DNA of 64,000 nucleotides, from assembly GCF_905220365.1 (NCBI RefSeq), contig NC_061146.1, forward strand, positions 7,381,538-7,445,537, written 5' to 3'. Every line of letters starts with the position of its first letter. Position 1 is the stretch's first letter. The notes beneath the pieces are model-generated. The model did no database searches, was not told the DNA's origin, and saw only the letters and a program-made list of their open reading frames with translations. Below, one piece after another: positions 21,645 to 32,472 of this stretch. The stretch is from Vanessa cardui (taxonomy: Eukaryota > Arthropoda > Insecta > Lepidoptera > Nymphalidae). The translations under genes and the position numbers were made by a program.

Positions 21645-24600
21645 CAAAGGCGGATTATCCATAAGGCAAACTAGGCACGTGCCTAGGGGCGTGTAGTTAC
21701 AAGGGGCGCGGGATCTCAGAATTTTTAATAAATAAAGACAATAACATATCAACGATTAAGAATTAAATGCTGATCTGTAATAGATTATATTGCACAACAC
21801 AAGCATCGATATACTCGTATTATGCAATATTGCGCGTTTGTTGCGTCGTTGCGTCGTTCTCGAGCGTCGGATGCAATGAACTTTGCATGCAATAGATTCC
21901 GGAGATCCCTGCCGCCGGGGTAGAGGCGCGGCTAGCGCGGGGGCGGCAACTAAGTTTTGTCGTCACGTCGTCATTCAGTTACGCGCGCTTCGACGCTCCT
22001 ATTGTTTACTTTCTCGCTGTGGTATTTGTGTGTATCAATTACCTTTTAGAGTATTTCTCAAAGAATGAGTGAATTAAAAAAGAAACCTAGTGGTGCATCA
22101 TATAAAAAAAAAGCTAAAGAAAAAGAAGAAAGACATCAAAAAGTAATAAAGCACACGAAAAATATTGAGACATTTTTTTCCAAACCAAAAAGTGATGATT
22201 CGGAATTGTCTACCGCAATTATTATTGACAGTGTGTCTGCTACCGACCCTGTTCAATGCGAAACTCCTACTAGTTCTATACAGCCACCAGATTTGTTCGT
22301 GCCCACGCCGTCTACTTCGTCAGCACTGTCAGCAGTAGATGTTGTGCAGCAGTCGCAAAATACAATAATTATCGTGGATTGTGACCCAGCCAAGTGGAGT
22401 ATCAATAACGAAACACAAGAATATATTGCATCAAATGGTTTCAATCAAAATATCAACGTAGATTTTTCATTGAGTAAGAGAATATATGAAGATAAAGCCT
22501 CACGTTTTTTGACAAAAACAATGTTTGAACGGAAATTGTTAAACAGAGAAAAACGTCCAAGAAAATGGCTTATCTACTCTCCTAGCACAGGGAAAGTTTT
22601 TTGTGGACCTTGTTTATTATTCGGTGGTGGAACTAGCTTTGGAAAACAAGATGTAGGTTTCAATGATTGGAAGAACGCGTCGATTAGATTAGAAAGCCAC
22701 GAAAACGCATGTGAACATAAAACATGTGTTTTGGCTTTGCAACGTAGATCTGACATTGGCGGTCGTATTGATCAGGAGCTCGTAGCTCAAATTCAAGAAG
22801 AGCTAACTTATTGGCGTGAAGTTTTGAAACGAGTGGTTGCGACTGTAAAGTCTTTAGCATCGCGTGGATTATCTTTTAGGGGACATGAAGAAAAACTTTG
22901 GTCTCTTCATAACGGAAATTATTTAATGACGCTGGAACTCATAGCAGAGTTTGATCCGTTTTTAAGTAAACATATTGCTCAATATGGCGGCAAGGGAAAG
23001 GGATGTACCAATTATTTGAGTTCTACAATATGTGACGAATTTATTGAGTTGATGGCAAAAAAAGTTTTAACACAAATAAAAGATGAAATCAAGATATCAA
23101 AATATTATTCAATGATAGTGGATTCAACACCAGATATTTCCCACATTGACCAATTAACTCTCGTGATCCGGTATGTTAAAGCCGATGGTACGCCCGTTGA
23201 ACGTTTTCTGAAGTTTATCGCACACGTCGGCCACAAATCACAAGACGTGGCAGATGCTATAATTAAAACATTAGACATGTTTGAAATTAATATATTGGAC
23301 TGTAGAGGCCAGTCGTATGATAACGCTGCAAATATGTCTGGCATATACAATGAATTACAGGCGAAAATAAAAGAACTATGTTCCCTAGCAGATGCGTTCA
23401 AGAAGCTTGTTGGTTCTTTGGTCTCCTTCAAGAAATTTACACATTTTTTACAGCTTCAACTCAAAGATGGGAAACTCTACAATCACAAATACGTCTAGGT
23501 CACACGCTGGTCAGCTCGAGCCGATGCTTGTAAAAGCTTAAATGAGTCATTTTCAGAAATTCACGATGTTTTGATTGCTATCGAAAGCAATCCTGCGCAA
23601 AAACGTTCTACTCTGTATGTGAAGCTAAAGGTATAAGGTTGAAATTAGAACGGCTAGAAACTGCCTTCATGACCGTGTTTTGGAGTTTTATTTTGGTTCA
23701 CATGAACAAAACCAACAAAAAATTGCAATCCGTTGATATTGATATTTGTACTGTTGTTCAATTGTATGACAGTATAATTCACATAATTTCTACAGAAAGG
23801 GGAATTCATTCTCGGGTCGGGACAAATTCAGAGTATCAGTATATCTAGGAATTATAGACCGAATTGTCGTTGAACTTGAAAAGAGACGAAAAGCGTACAA
23901 TAACTTTTGCAATAAATTTTCATTTTTATGTAATTTAACAAATTTAAACATCGAAGAAGTTCAAAATAGAGCAAGTACGTTGGTAACAATGTATTTTAAT
24001 GATTTAGAAAAATGCTTTGTTGACGAATATATCCATCTACGTTCTTATTTAATAACAATAGCTCGAGAGGGAGAACTGCCCCGAACAATGAACGCGGTAT
24101 TACAGGTTCTGAGAAATAAAGAGCTTGAAACAATTTACCCCAAAATTGACATAGCCTTACGAATGCGCGTATCGACGGCAGTCAGTAATTGCAGTGGTGA
24201 GCGGAGTTTTTCATGCCTAAAGAGAGTGAAAAACTATCTTCGCTCAACCATGACAGATAAGAGATTAAATTCGTTAGCAATACTAAACATTGAATCTACC
24301 TTATTGATGTCTTTAAACTACGACGATGTTATTGACAATTTTGCGAAACAAAAATGTAGACGTAGAAATTTTTAATTTTTAAAATTGTGTTTGTTATTCT
24401 TTTACTACTTACGTATAATTTTTTTAATAAATAACTCAAAACTTATTTTGTTTCATTTATTAATAATAATAAATTATTTAAGCTTTTACATAATCTATAT
24501 CTACATGCATTAGCGTAAGTACAAGGGTCCTGGTCTACTAAAGTCTAGGGTTTGATGATACAACGTCATCGTAATTGCAAAAACAACTAGTTAAAATTTA

Positions 24601-24686
24601 TAGTATTAGGATGGCCATTTATGGCTGGTACAGGGGCGCCGATAAAGTGATTGCCTAGAGCGCTCTGGACCTTTAATCCGCCACTG
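21645..24686 (+). mobile_element. hAT element inserted in the pogo transposase gene
   Basis: The element begins CAAAGGCGGATTAT and ends as the complement of CAGTGGCGGATTAA, giving terminal repeats with 11 of 14 matching bases. It is bounded by the exact 8-bp duplication CATCAAGC. Its 3,042 bases hold a 5' leader, one transposase gene in two surviving blocks, and a 3' AT-rich tail. Because the target duplication is unmutated and the pogo frame resumes exactly behind it, the event is clean and comparatively recent. Confidence 0.9.
22065..24375 (+). pseudogene. hAT transposase (TTF zinc finger, DUF4371, dimerisation domain)
   Basis: The ATG at 22065 opens a 477-codon frame: a Lys-rich start, a TTF-type zinc finger (RKWLIYSPSTGKVFCGPCLL, then H.NACEH), and the DUF4371 core with YSMIVDSTPDISHIDQLTLV (first Asp) and DCRGQSYDNAANMSGIY (second Asp block). 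From about 23395 to 23980 the frame is broken; pieces such as IYTFFTASTQRWETLQ and TRWSARADACKSLNESFSEI lie in different frames. The C-terminal dimerisation domain is intact at 23980-24375 (TAVSNCSGERSFSCLKRVKN). Several indels in the middle make it non-functional. Confidence 0.85.
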
Positions 24687-24694
24687 CATCAAGC
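24687..24694. repeat. 8-bp target duplication CATCAAGC (right)
   Basis: This is the second copy of the duplication flanking the hAT element; the pogo coding frame continues from 24695. Confidence 0.9.
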
Positions 24695-25721
24695 AAAAAG
24701 GAAAAGAAAATAAAGACAAAAAAGAACAAAAATAACAAAGCTAAAAATGCAAAAACTGTGACGCTGGAGAATTTTGAAGATGATGAAGAACTTCCTGATA
24801 CAGCAGAAACCAATGTACCTGTAACGCCGAATAAAAAAAGGAAACACGAAGATATAGACAAAGAAACCCTGGAGGAAAAAAAAGAAAAATTTAGAAGATG
24901 CGCGTGCGTTAGAAGAAATTCATATGCCTTCAACATCGGGCTCGGGCTGGAAGGGGAAGGGGAACGGGAAGGGAAAGGGAAAATTATCACAAATACCTGA
25001 AAAAGAAGACAAAAATACGTCGAAAAAAGTAATCGTTGAGATAATAGACCAATTTAGACTAAAATCGAAGGGACTGGAACATGGATGTGAAGAAACGCAA
25101 GCGAACTTATGTAAAACTGAAGATGACGGGACAGGCGCTAGGGAAGAGGCTACGCATGATGAAGGAGTTAATTTATTCGAGTTAAGCAAAAATTATTTAA
25201 GAGAAGATAAAGAGCTTGAATTGGCTGTTATTTTAATTAAATTAAGTGGAAATATTTCAGAGGAATTTGAAAAGATTGAGACGAATGTTCCATTTGATAT
25301 TGAATCAATGCCTGTTTATTTTTTTGATGAAAATGCAGCCCAGGAAGTCGTTATTGACGATTCACCGTCTAAAAGTTGCAAAAAGAATAAAATAAATATT
25401 ACTAAGGTACAAATTATCACAGATAAAAATATAAAGAAAGTGAAGAAAGAAATAAAAGTGACATCAAATTTAAGACATGTCAGAAAAAAGACAGAAGAAG
25501 GAAAAAACACAGAGATAAAAAGCGACAAAAGATCAAACTTACGACCTGTTACGTTAAAAGAGAATCTGAAGATACCTCCACCTAATGAATGTAAACGAAT
25601 ACAATCACATGACAATGTTAAGATTAAGACTGAAAAACAAAGTCTGCTAGCACATAGTAAAAAGAATTATTACAATAACAGTGAAGAAATTTTGAAAGTT
25701 TTGTCTGAAAATGAGAATTAA
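24695..25721 (+). pseudogene. Pogo-type transposase, C-terminal tail after the hAT
   Basis: Position 24695 continues exactly in the frame of the 5' portion: Lys-rich KKEKKIKTKKNKN, then LENFEDDEELPDTAETN and TPNKKRKHEDIDK. One frameshift in an A-run near 24885 moves the frame to the one open until 25721, with a GKGNGKGKGK tract, acidic stretches and basic clusters. There are no catalytic motifs; such charged, low-complexity tails are usual in pogo/jerky proteins. The continuity supports the nesting model. Confidence 0.75.
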
Positions 25722-26215
25722 GTTTGAAAGTGATAACTGTTTTAAACAAATTTTAAGTAGTAATGTCATGTTCCTATTTTGATCTCAACTTAGTAATTTA
25801 AGGTACCTTGGTATTGTAGCTTTTAAGTTTCACTGATCATGAAGATTTCTGAAATTTACGCAAAGAAATAAGTAGATCATCATGATGATGATGATGAGTA
25901 GATAAGTAAGAAAGCACTTAACAATTGTATTTTTTTGTTGATTTTATTTTGAGAAATTACTGGAAGGTTTTTTTTAAGTTTTTGTTTATTTTACTAGAAG
26001 ATTTCTTAAATTTTTGTTTGTTTTCCATTTAGAATTTTGATATTTTGGAATTACTGCATACTTTTATACTTTTGTTGATGTCTATTAAATTAAGTGTAAG
26101 GCTCGAATTATATTTCGTAACAAATGGTGGCAGCCCTATCATTTTTTTCTAATAACCCCTTTTACATTTCTTTTCACCCCAATGGCGGGGTGAATAGAAA
26201 ATCTGCACATTTTGG
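25722..26215. other. 3' non-coding part of the pogo element
   Basis: AT-rich; a short (ATG)n microsatellite lies at 25879-25899. A GGGGTGAATAGA word lies near the end, matching the subterminal repeats on the 5' side. No gene is seen. Confidence 0.5.
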
Positions 26216-26217
26216 TA

Positions 26218-26545
26218 TTTTTTTCGTGAATATTACACGGGACATCCGATTTTACGATTAATCCATAGTAATTAAGATCCCGCACACCTGATAAAACCCT
26301 AAAACATATCAAACTAAGCTGTTATATCTCATCACATACACTCAGATCATCCCAGAATTCCTGTTTATCCGCATCGAAGAAATTAATCTAGGATCATTTG
26401 AAGTAAATAACACTAATAGTGCCCAAAAATAACAATTCTCTGATTCAAGGAAACGAACTTAGAGATGACAAAGTACAGACAGATTCTATTATACAAGTTA
26501 AGTCACCAAAAGTATCACCTTTTGTACGAAAACATCTTATTATAA
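26218..26545. other. AT-rich gap, nothing recognised
   Basis: There is no supported gene. The sequence is unique at the scale of this window. Confidence 0.45.
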
Positions 26546-27470
26546 TAGGTGTACAAATAAGTTTTAGGACACTTCGATTTTGTATCATAACAGCTAATCG
26601 AAATTAATTCACAATTCCCGCTCACTTATCATAAATAGAACTTGATATGTAGTATCGAAACGTAAAGGAGTTATAAACATAATCTATAAATTCTGTAAAT
26701 TAAACATGCATACCGATAAGCTATTTATTAGACATTGCAGTCGCTATGAATTCCATCAAGGAAAAAGTGTTAGGAAAGCGTGTGAAGCGATATGTTCTGT
26801 TCTTGGAGACAAAATTGTATCTAAAAGTACATGTGAGTATTGGTATAAGCGATTTAAAGAATTGATTTCGATTTAAAGAAGTGATTTCGACGTTAGTGAC
26901 CGTGAACGCACCGGGCCTCCTGTAAAATTGGATGATCAGGAACTGCAAGCGTTGCTGGATGAAAACTCTTGTCAGACGAAGAAAAAACTTTCGGAACAGC
27001 TTGGAGTAACTCAACAAACTGTTTCTTATCGTTTAAAAGCAATGGGTAAAATTCGGAAAGGAACAAAGTGGGCACCACATTTTCTGACTCAAGACAATAA
27101 AAACCGCCGTCTTGACATTTGTTTGAGTCTTTACAACAAGCAACTTAGAAAGTCTTTCTTGTGGAAAATTGTAACCGGCGGACAACATCCACGCCAAAGC
27201 GCAATGTTCATTGTCACTAAGTCATGCTGTGCATATGGTGGGATATGAAAGGCGTACTGTATTATGAACTTCTCAAACCTGGTCAAACAGTTACTGCCGA
27301 TCGCTATTGTCATCAATTGATGCAAGTGAATGAAGAAATTGAGAAGAAACGTCCATTTTTGGTAAGGGAAAACGTCAAGTAAAACTGCTCCATGACAACG
27401 CGCGGCCTCATGTGAGAAAACCGGTCAAGGACACGTTACTCACGCTTGGATGGGAAGCTGTACCACACCC
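26546..27470 (+). mobile_element. Mariner element, 3'-truncated
   Basis: A possible 5' terminus lies near TAGGTGTACAAATAAGTTTT (from 26546), about 160 bases before the transposase start, as usual for mariners. The gene runs to CCACACCCAGCAT at 27471, where a TA microsatellite replaces the last catalytic motif. The 5' boundary is tentative. Confidence 0.5.
26706..27468 (+). pseudogene. Mariner transposase (DD34D family)
   Basis: The ATG at 26706 opens a paired helix-turn-helix region (YEFHQGKSVRKACEAICSVL, STCEYWYKRFKE). A 19-bp tandem duplication (26851-26869 and 26870-26888) shifts the frame. Another frame continues DVSDRERTGPPVKLDDQELQ, EQLGVTQQTVSYRLKAMG and FLWKIVTG, where the first catalytic Asp block is deleted. 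Pieces in other frames give PKRNVHCH, WDMKGVLYYELLKPGQTVTA and LLHDNARPHVRKPV (second Asp). The third Asp is lost. The gene is clearly dead. Confidence 0.8.
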
Positions 27471-27500
27471 AGCATATATATATATAAATTTTTGTATATA

Positions 27501-27836
27501 TGTAAAGAAAAAGTATTTTCTTTAATTTGAATTCCGCGTATGAACTGTCATCGAACGCATCATGACAAATAAATTTTGTTAGCTATAAAATATCGATAGA
27601 GAGTTCTTAGAAAAGTAAAGAATTTTGTAATTTAGTACAAAGACATTGTTAATAGTAACTAAATGTCGTTTCTTTTACAGGTGCGTAAATATTATTTTTT
27701 TTTCAATGTTCAATGTTATTTTATTTTATTTTTATTAATGTGAGGTATGTAAAACTAACCATTAAATTTCCTTTTACAGAGAAACACAATTTTGTTTTAT
27801 TAACCGTGTCATCCTAGACAAAAGAATAAAATTTTA
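27501..27836 (+). repeat. Gypsy 5' LTR
   Basis: It begins TGTAAAGAAAAAGTATTT, and its sequence is repeated at 32103. The 3' border is set where the two copies stop matching (after AAAATTTTA). Transcription would start in this repeat; no unambiguous TATA box is assigned. Confidence 0.85.
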
Positions 27837-27861
27837 TAAAACGACATTTATTTTTAAAAAA

Positions 27862-28974
27862 ATGGAGTCGTTGAAGTTTACGTTTGAAATTAAACCATCG
27901 ATAGACGGAAAGTCAAACTATATCGCCCTAACCGCAATTGCCACAAAAGATGGAAAAGTTTTCCTTATGCCTGAAGAATATCAAGCAATAGCACTTCACA
28001 AACATATCCAAACCACGAAAACCTTCTTTGCCGTGAAAAATACATTGAAGAAAAGATATCAAACGAGAAGTGTATGGATAAAAACAACTCAGGATATACT
28101 ACAAACTTATTTTGATGATGACGGAAACATGATGTTTCAGGAACAATTTTTAGAGGAAACTACCCAAGAACAAATGGCTATTGGCAGTAAAAAGTATTCA
28201 GAAGAACCCATAGTAAAAATTTTGGAAACATTTGTTAAAAGTCAACAAGACAAAGAAAAACATAGTATTAAAAATTTAGCTGACAAGTTTGTTATTGGAA
28301 AATTTGATGGTCTAAGTTCAAATGCACACCAGTGGATGGAAGTATTTGAAAAAGAATGTACAAGGTTTAGTATCGTAAAAGAAGAAGAAATAATTGAAAT
28401 CTTCAGATTATTTCTTGAAAAATCATGCATTGATTGGTATTCTTCCATGATGATCAAACTTAGTTTACATTCCGAGTGGTCAAAATGGAAATCAAGTTTT
28501 TTGGAAACATATGCTAATAAAGGTTGGACTGCTAGCAAGTATGCTTTATCTTACAAGTACCAATCAGGATCTTTACTAGAATATGCGGTAAAGAAAGAAA
28601 AACTTTTATTAGAGGTAAGAAAAACAATAGATGAAGGGACTCTTATTGATATCATTGCTGCTGGGTTACCAGATTTTATAACAGACAGAATCAACAAAGA
28701 CCAAATCGTAGAAACAAAAAATTTGTTTAGTGAACTTGGAAAATTAGAACATTTAGTTTCAAGAAGAAAATTTATCAAGAAGAAAGAAGATACTAAGCCA
28801 GAGAAAAAAAAATGTAGTATTTGTGAAAAATTAAATAAAGGTGTCCGCTATCATTCAGAAGATTCTTGTTGGTTTAAAACATATTCAATTGCTGAAAAAG
28901 ATAAAAAGCAAATAAAGTTCATTAATAATTCAGAATTGGAATGTGAATTGCAGTGTGAAGATCCAAAAAACTAA
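27862..28974 (+). CDS. gag: Gypsy gag protein
   Basis: The 370-codon open frame starts at the first ATG after the 5' LTR. It has a retrotransposon gag core at about residues 150-290 (FDGLSSNAHQWMEVFEKEC, WSKWKSSFLETYANKGWTA, IIAAGLPDFITDRIN). Instead of a canonical CCHC knuckle it has a single unusual Cys/His cluster, CSICEKLNKGVRYH followed by SEDSCWFK, at about residues 315-340. Gag would form the particle and bind the RNA. It ends with CCA AAA AAC TAA, where a -1 shift leads into pol. Confidence 0.9.
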   Translation: MESLKFTFEIKPSIDGKSNYIALTAIATKDGKVFLMPEEYQAIALHKHIQTTKTFFAVKNTLKKRYQTRSVWIKTTQDILQTYFDDDGNMMFQEQFLEETTQEQMAIGSKKYSEEPIVKILETFVKSQQDKEKHSIKNLADKFVIGKFDGLSSNAHQWMEVFEKECTRFSIVKEEEIIEIFRLFLEKSCIDWYSSMMIKLSLHSEWSKWKSSFLETYANKGWTASKYALSYKYQSGSLLEYAVKKEKLLLEVRKTIDEGTLIDIIAAGLPDFITDRINKDQIVETKNLFSELGKLEHLVSRRKFIKKKEDTKPEKKKCSICEKLNKGVRYHSEDSCWFKTYSIAEKDKKQIKFINNSELECELQCEDPKN

Positions 28975-31900
28975 TAGTACCGCCATTGATCAAAGTGAAA
29001 TTAGTACTGAATAAAAATGTTGAAGTGTCTGGAATCTATGACTCTGGATCGAATGTTTCATTAATAAATTCTAAATTGTTAAAAATATAGAATAAGGAAA
29101 GCAGTCATCGCAATAATACTAATTTAAAAACGATTAATGGCGTTAAAAAGGCAAATGGAATAATTACACTTGATATAGCGATCTTTGATGTAGAAAAAAA
29201 AATGAATGTTTTCGTAATAGACAAGGAAAATTTCGATTATGATTTTTTAGTGGGTCTTGATTGTATAAAAGAATTTTACGTAGTTCAAAACGAAAACTTA
29301 AAAATTACTCAGAAATTGCCAATAAAAAAAAGTGAAATGGTTTCCAAGGAAACAGACAAAATAGGTATAGTCTCTAAGGAGATTAAATATGATAATTTAA
29401 TAAACTTCAATGAAGGTATACAAAAAGAAAACTTCAAAATTTGCATAAATCATCTAGACTTTCAAAAACAGGCAGTGATTGATGAATTAATTTCTAAATA
29501 TAAGTCTGTTTTTGCAAAGGATAAATATGACATAGGACAGGTAACAGGTTATGAAGCACATATTGACCTACTGATAGAAAAATATTGCTCCAAAAGACCA
29601 TATCGTTGCACAATAGAAGATAAGAAGGAGATTGAAGATCAAATTGCAAAATTATTGGAAAGAAATATAATAGAAGAATCATATAGCCCATTCGCAGCGC
29701 CAGTTACATTAGCTTATAAAAGAGATGAAAACAAAAGATCAAGATTGTGCATCGACTTTCGAGACTTAAATAAAATTGTTGTGCCTCAATCACAACCATT
29801 CCCTCTTATTGAAGACCTAATACTAAAGACGAGAGATTGCAAGTTTTTCTCAACTCTGGACCTAAATTCAGCATTTTGGTCAATTCCTTTACGTGTCACA
29901 GATAGACATAAAACGGCGTTTGTGACGCAGGAGGGACACTATCAATGGACCTGTTTGCCATTTGGTTTGAAAACATCCCCAGCTATATTCCAGAGAATAA
30001 TGTGTAATATAATACGGAAACACAAGCTTGGAGATTTCACAGTATGTTTCATAGATGATATTTTAATTTTTTCAGAAACTTTCACAGATCATATAAGACA
30101 TTTGGAAAAACTTTTTGAAGCAATAAAAAGCGAAGGTTTAAAACTAAAATTCTCTAAATGTACATTTGCAGCAGATACAGTTAAATACTTGGGTCATATA
30201 ATACAAAATAATTCAGTTAGACCACTAAAAGATAACTTAATATCAATAAAGAACTTCCCGACTCCTAAAACTCAAAAGAATGTGAGGCAATTCTTGGGGA
30301 AAATAAATTTTTATCATAAATATGTGCCGAATATAGCTATTAAATTGGAACCGTTGCATAACCTATTGAGAAAAGGACAAACCTTTGACTGGACTGATGC
30401 ATGTCAGGACTCATTTAATGAAATGAAACAAATATTATGTTCTCAGCCGATATTAACAATCTTTGACCCAAACCTACCTATTAATATATACACAGATGCT
30501 AGTATATTAGGAGTAGGAGCAGTACTTAAACAACCACAAAAAAACAATGAAGAAAAACCAGTAGCATACTTTTCGAAAAAATTGACTGAAGTACAGAAAA
30601 GGAAGAAAGCTATCTATCTGGAATGCCTGGCAATTAAGGAATGTGTAAAGTATTGGCAACATCTATTGATAGGCCGGAAATTCACTGTATTTTCTGATCA
30701 CAAGCCATTAGAAAATATGAATATAAGATCTAGAACAGACGAAGAATTAGGAGATCTAACACACTACTTATCACAATATGATTTCGAAATTAAATATTCG
30801 CCAGGAAGATACAATATTGAAGCTGATTGTCTAAGCAGGAACCCGGTCCTTGGACCAAATGAAAACCTAGAGGAACAGTTAAAAATAGTTAATATAATAA
30901 CACTAGAAGATATTCTAAAAGATCAGGTTAGCAATGAATATATACAATGCAGAAAAGACAAGTTAATGAAAAAACACAATGTTTACTACAAAAAAGTAAG
31001 GAAGAAAGAAAAAATTATCATATCAGAGGAATTTAGCATAGATTTCATGAAAAGTGTACATACAGATATGGGGCATATAGGAATTAAACAAATGCAAAGA
31101 ATGATTAGCTCAGTGTATACAGCAGAAAATATGACTAAAAACATAAAAAGAATCTGTGAAAGTTGTACAGTATGCTTAAAGAATAAGTCAAGGGGACAAA
31201 TTAAATATGGGTTGATGTCTCACTTGGGTCCCGCCACGAAACCTTTTCAGATATGCTCTATTGATACCATTGGCGGTTTCGGAGGTTCCAGATCAACAAA
31301 GAAATATTTACATCTTTTATTAGATCATTTCACTAGGTATGCGTATATTCTAACATCTAGTACTCAAAATGCTAATGACTTCATTAAATTAATAAGAAAT
31401 TGTACAGAAAGTGAAGATATTGAATTGATACTATCAGACCAATACTCAGGTATCAATTCTAAGGAATTTAAAAGGTTTTTGGATCAAAAAAATATTCCCA
31501 TCATTTTTACAGCAGTAAATTCTCCCTTTTCAAATGGCTTAAATGAGAGATTAAATCAGACATTAGTTAATAAAATCAGGTGCAAGATAAACGAACATGA
31601 CACAAAAATGGCATGGACGACTATAGCCCACAATTGTGTGCAGAAATACAATGAAACGGAGCATACTATCACTGGATATGCTCCTAAATACCTACTTTAT
31701 GGTACAGATGTTACGATTTTGCCAAATGAGTTAAAACAGAAGAAGACTGATCATGATTTAATCCAGGCTAGGAAAAAAGCTTTAGAAAATACAATCAAAT
31801 CACATAATTACAACAAAACAATTTATGATAAAAATAGAAAACATATAGAGTTCAAAGTCGGTGATATTGTTTTTATAGAAAATGGAAACAAACTCAATCG

Positions 31901-32048
31901 AAAGAAGCTCGATGAACTGAAACTTGGACCGTACAAAATTTTAGAAAAGATTTCAAACTCAATTTACAAAATAAATACTGAACATAAGAGATCAGAGTCG
32001 ATTATTTTCCACATTTCAAAGCTAACACCAGCTCCTATCTACGATTAA
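28957..32048 (+). pseudogene. pol: Gypsy pol (protease, RT, RNase H, integrase) with one stop
   Basis: The frame opens at 28957. The protease motif is YDSGSNVSLIN (DSG rather than DTG), followed by an in-frame TAG at 29088-29090. After that the frame is open for 948 codons from 29202: RT with LCIDFRDLNKIV, FSTLDLNSAFW and CFIDDILIFS (about 30045), RNase H with IYTDASILGVGAVL (about 30490), an integrase zinc-finger region (CESCTVCLKNKS) and core with CSIDTIGGFGG, ILSDQYSG and SNGLNERLNQTL giving D, D, E. A chromodomain-like end is not obvious. The TAG may be one mutation away from function. Confidence 0.9.
28965..28971 (+). promoter_or_regulatory. -1 ribosomal frameshift heptamer A_AAA_AAC
   Basis: In the gag frame the codons are CCA AAA AAC TAA, so the bases A AAA AAC fit the X_XXY_YYZ rule exactly and sit directly before the gag stop codon. 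Gag is in frame 1 and pol in frame 0, the displacement a -1 shift gives. The overlap of open frames is only 28957-28974, which pins the shift to this site. A downstream stimulatory structure was not evaluated. Confidence 0.8.
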
Positions 32049-32087
32049 AGACTGTGCAAGAAAAAACATCTCCATATTACTTTCTTT

Positions 32088-32102
32088 GCGGAGGGGGGGA
32101 GA
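32088..32102 (+). promoter_or_regulatory. Polypurine tract
   Basis: GCGGAGGGGGGGAGA directly precedes the 3' LTR and is the expected primer site for plus-strand synthesis. Confidence 0.85.
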
Positions 32103-32435
32103 TGTAAAGAAAAAGTATTTTCTTTAATTTGAATTCCGCGTATGAACTGTCATCGAACGCATCATGACAACTAAATTTTGTTAGCTATAAAATATCGATA
32201 GAGAGTTCTTAGAAAAGTAAAGAATTTTGTAATTTAGTACAAAGACATTGTTAATAGTAACATTAAATGTCGTTTCTTTTACAGGTGCGTAAATATTATT
32301 TTTTTTCAATGTTCAATGTTATTTTATTTTATTTTTATTAATGTGAGGTATGTAAAACTAACCATTAAATTTCCTTTTACAGAGAAACACAATTTTGTTT
32401 TATTAACCGTGTCATCCTAGACAAAAGAATAAAAT

Positions 32436-32439
<4 letters not shown>
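32103..32439 (+). repeat. Gypsy 3' LTR
   Basis: It is nearly identical to 27501-27836, with four small differences. A long TA microsatellite follows directly at 32440-32469. Confidence 0.85.

Positions 32440-32469
<30 letters not shown>
32440..32469. repeat. (TA)n microsatellite
   Basis: A pure TA run between the gypsy 3' LTR and the next transposon. Similar TA runs lie at 27473-27500 and at 33756-33770, so gypsy and the DD41D element appear to have landed in one original TA tract. Confidence 0.85.

Positions 32470-32472
<3 letters not shown>

Larger units (their letters stand above)
19690..26215 (+). mobile_element. Pogo-type DNA transposon carrying a nested hAT
   Basis: Proposed ends: CCGTAAAATGGGG at 19690 preceded by TA (19688-19689), and CACATTTTGG ending at 26215 followed by TA (26216-26217). 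The ends are only roughly complementary, so boundaries are moderate in confidence. Just inside are repeated GGGGT(C/G)AATAGA words (19695-19720, about 20088-20185, and 26190-26200). The single gene is a pogo-type transposase split by a 3,042-bp hAT; without the hAT the element would be about 3.5 kb. Confidence 0.6.
27501..32439 (+). mobile_element. Complete Ty3/gypsy LTR retrotransposon
   Basis: Two LTRs of 336 and 337 bp bracket gag, a -1 frameshift site and pol. They differ only by an A/C change, a 2-base indel, a T-run difference and a T/C near the end, so the insertion is fairly young. It sits in a TA microsatellite, which hides the target duplication (probably TATA). No env gene is present after pol. 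One in-frame TAG in the protease region is the only visible lesion in the coding part. Confidence 0.9.

Noticed and set aside
24924..25721. Independent Lys/Glu-rich gene after the hAT element
   Set aside because: Removing the hAT places it in continuity with the pogo transposase, with one frameshift in an A-run; it is that protein's tail.
26419..26607. Short open frame in the gap before the mariner
   Set aside because: No similarity, no coding bias and 62 codons only; expected by chance in AT-rich DNA.
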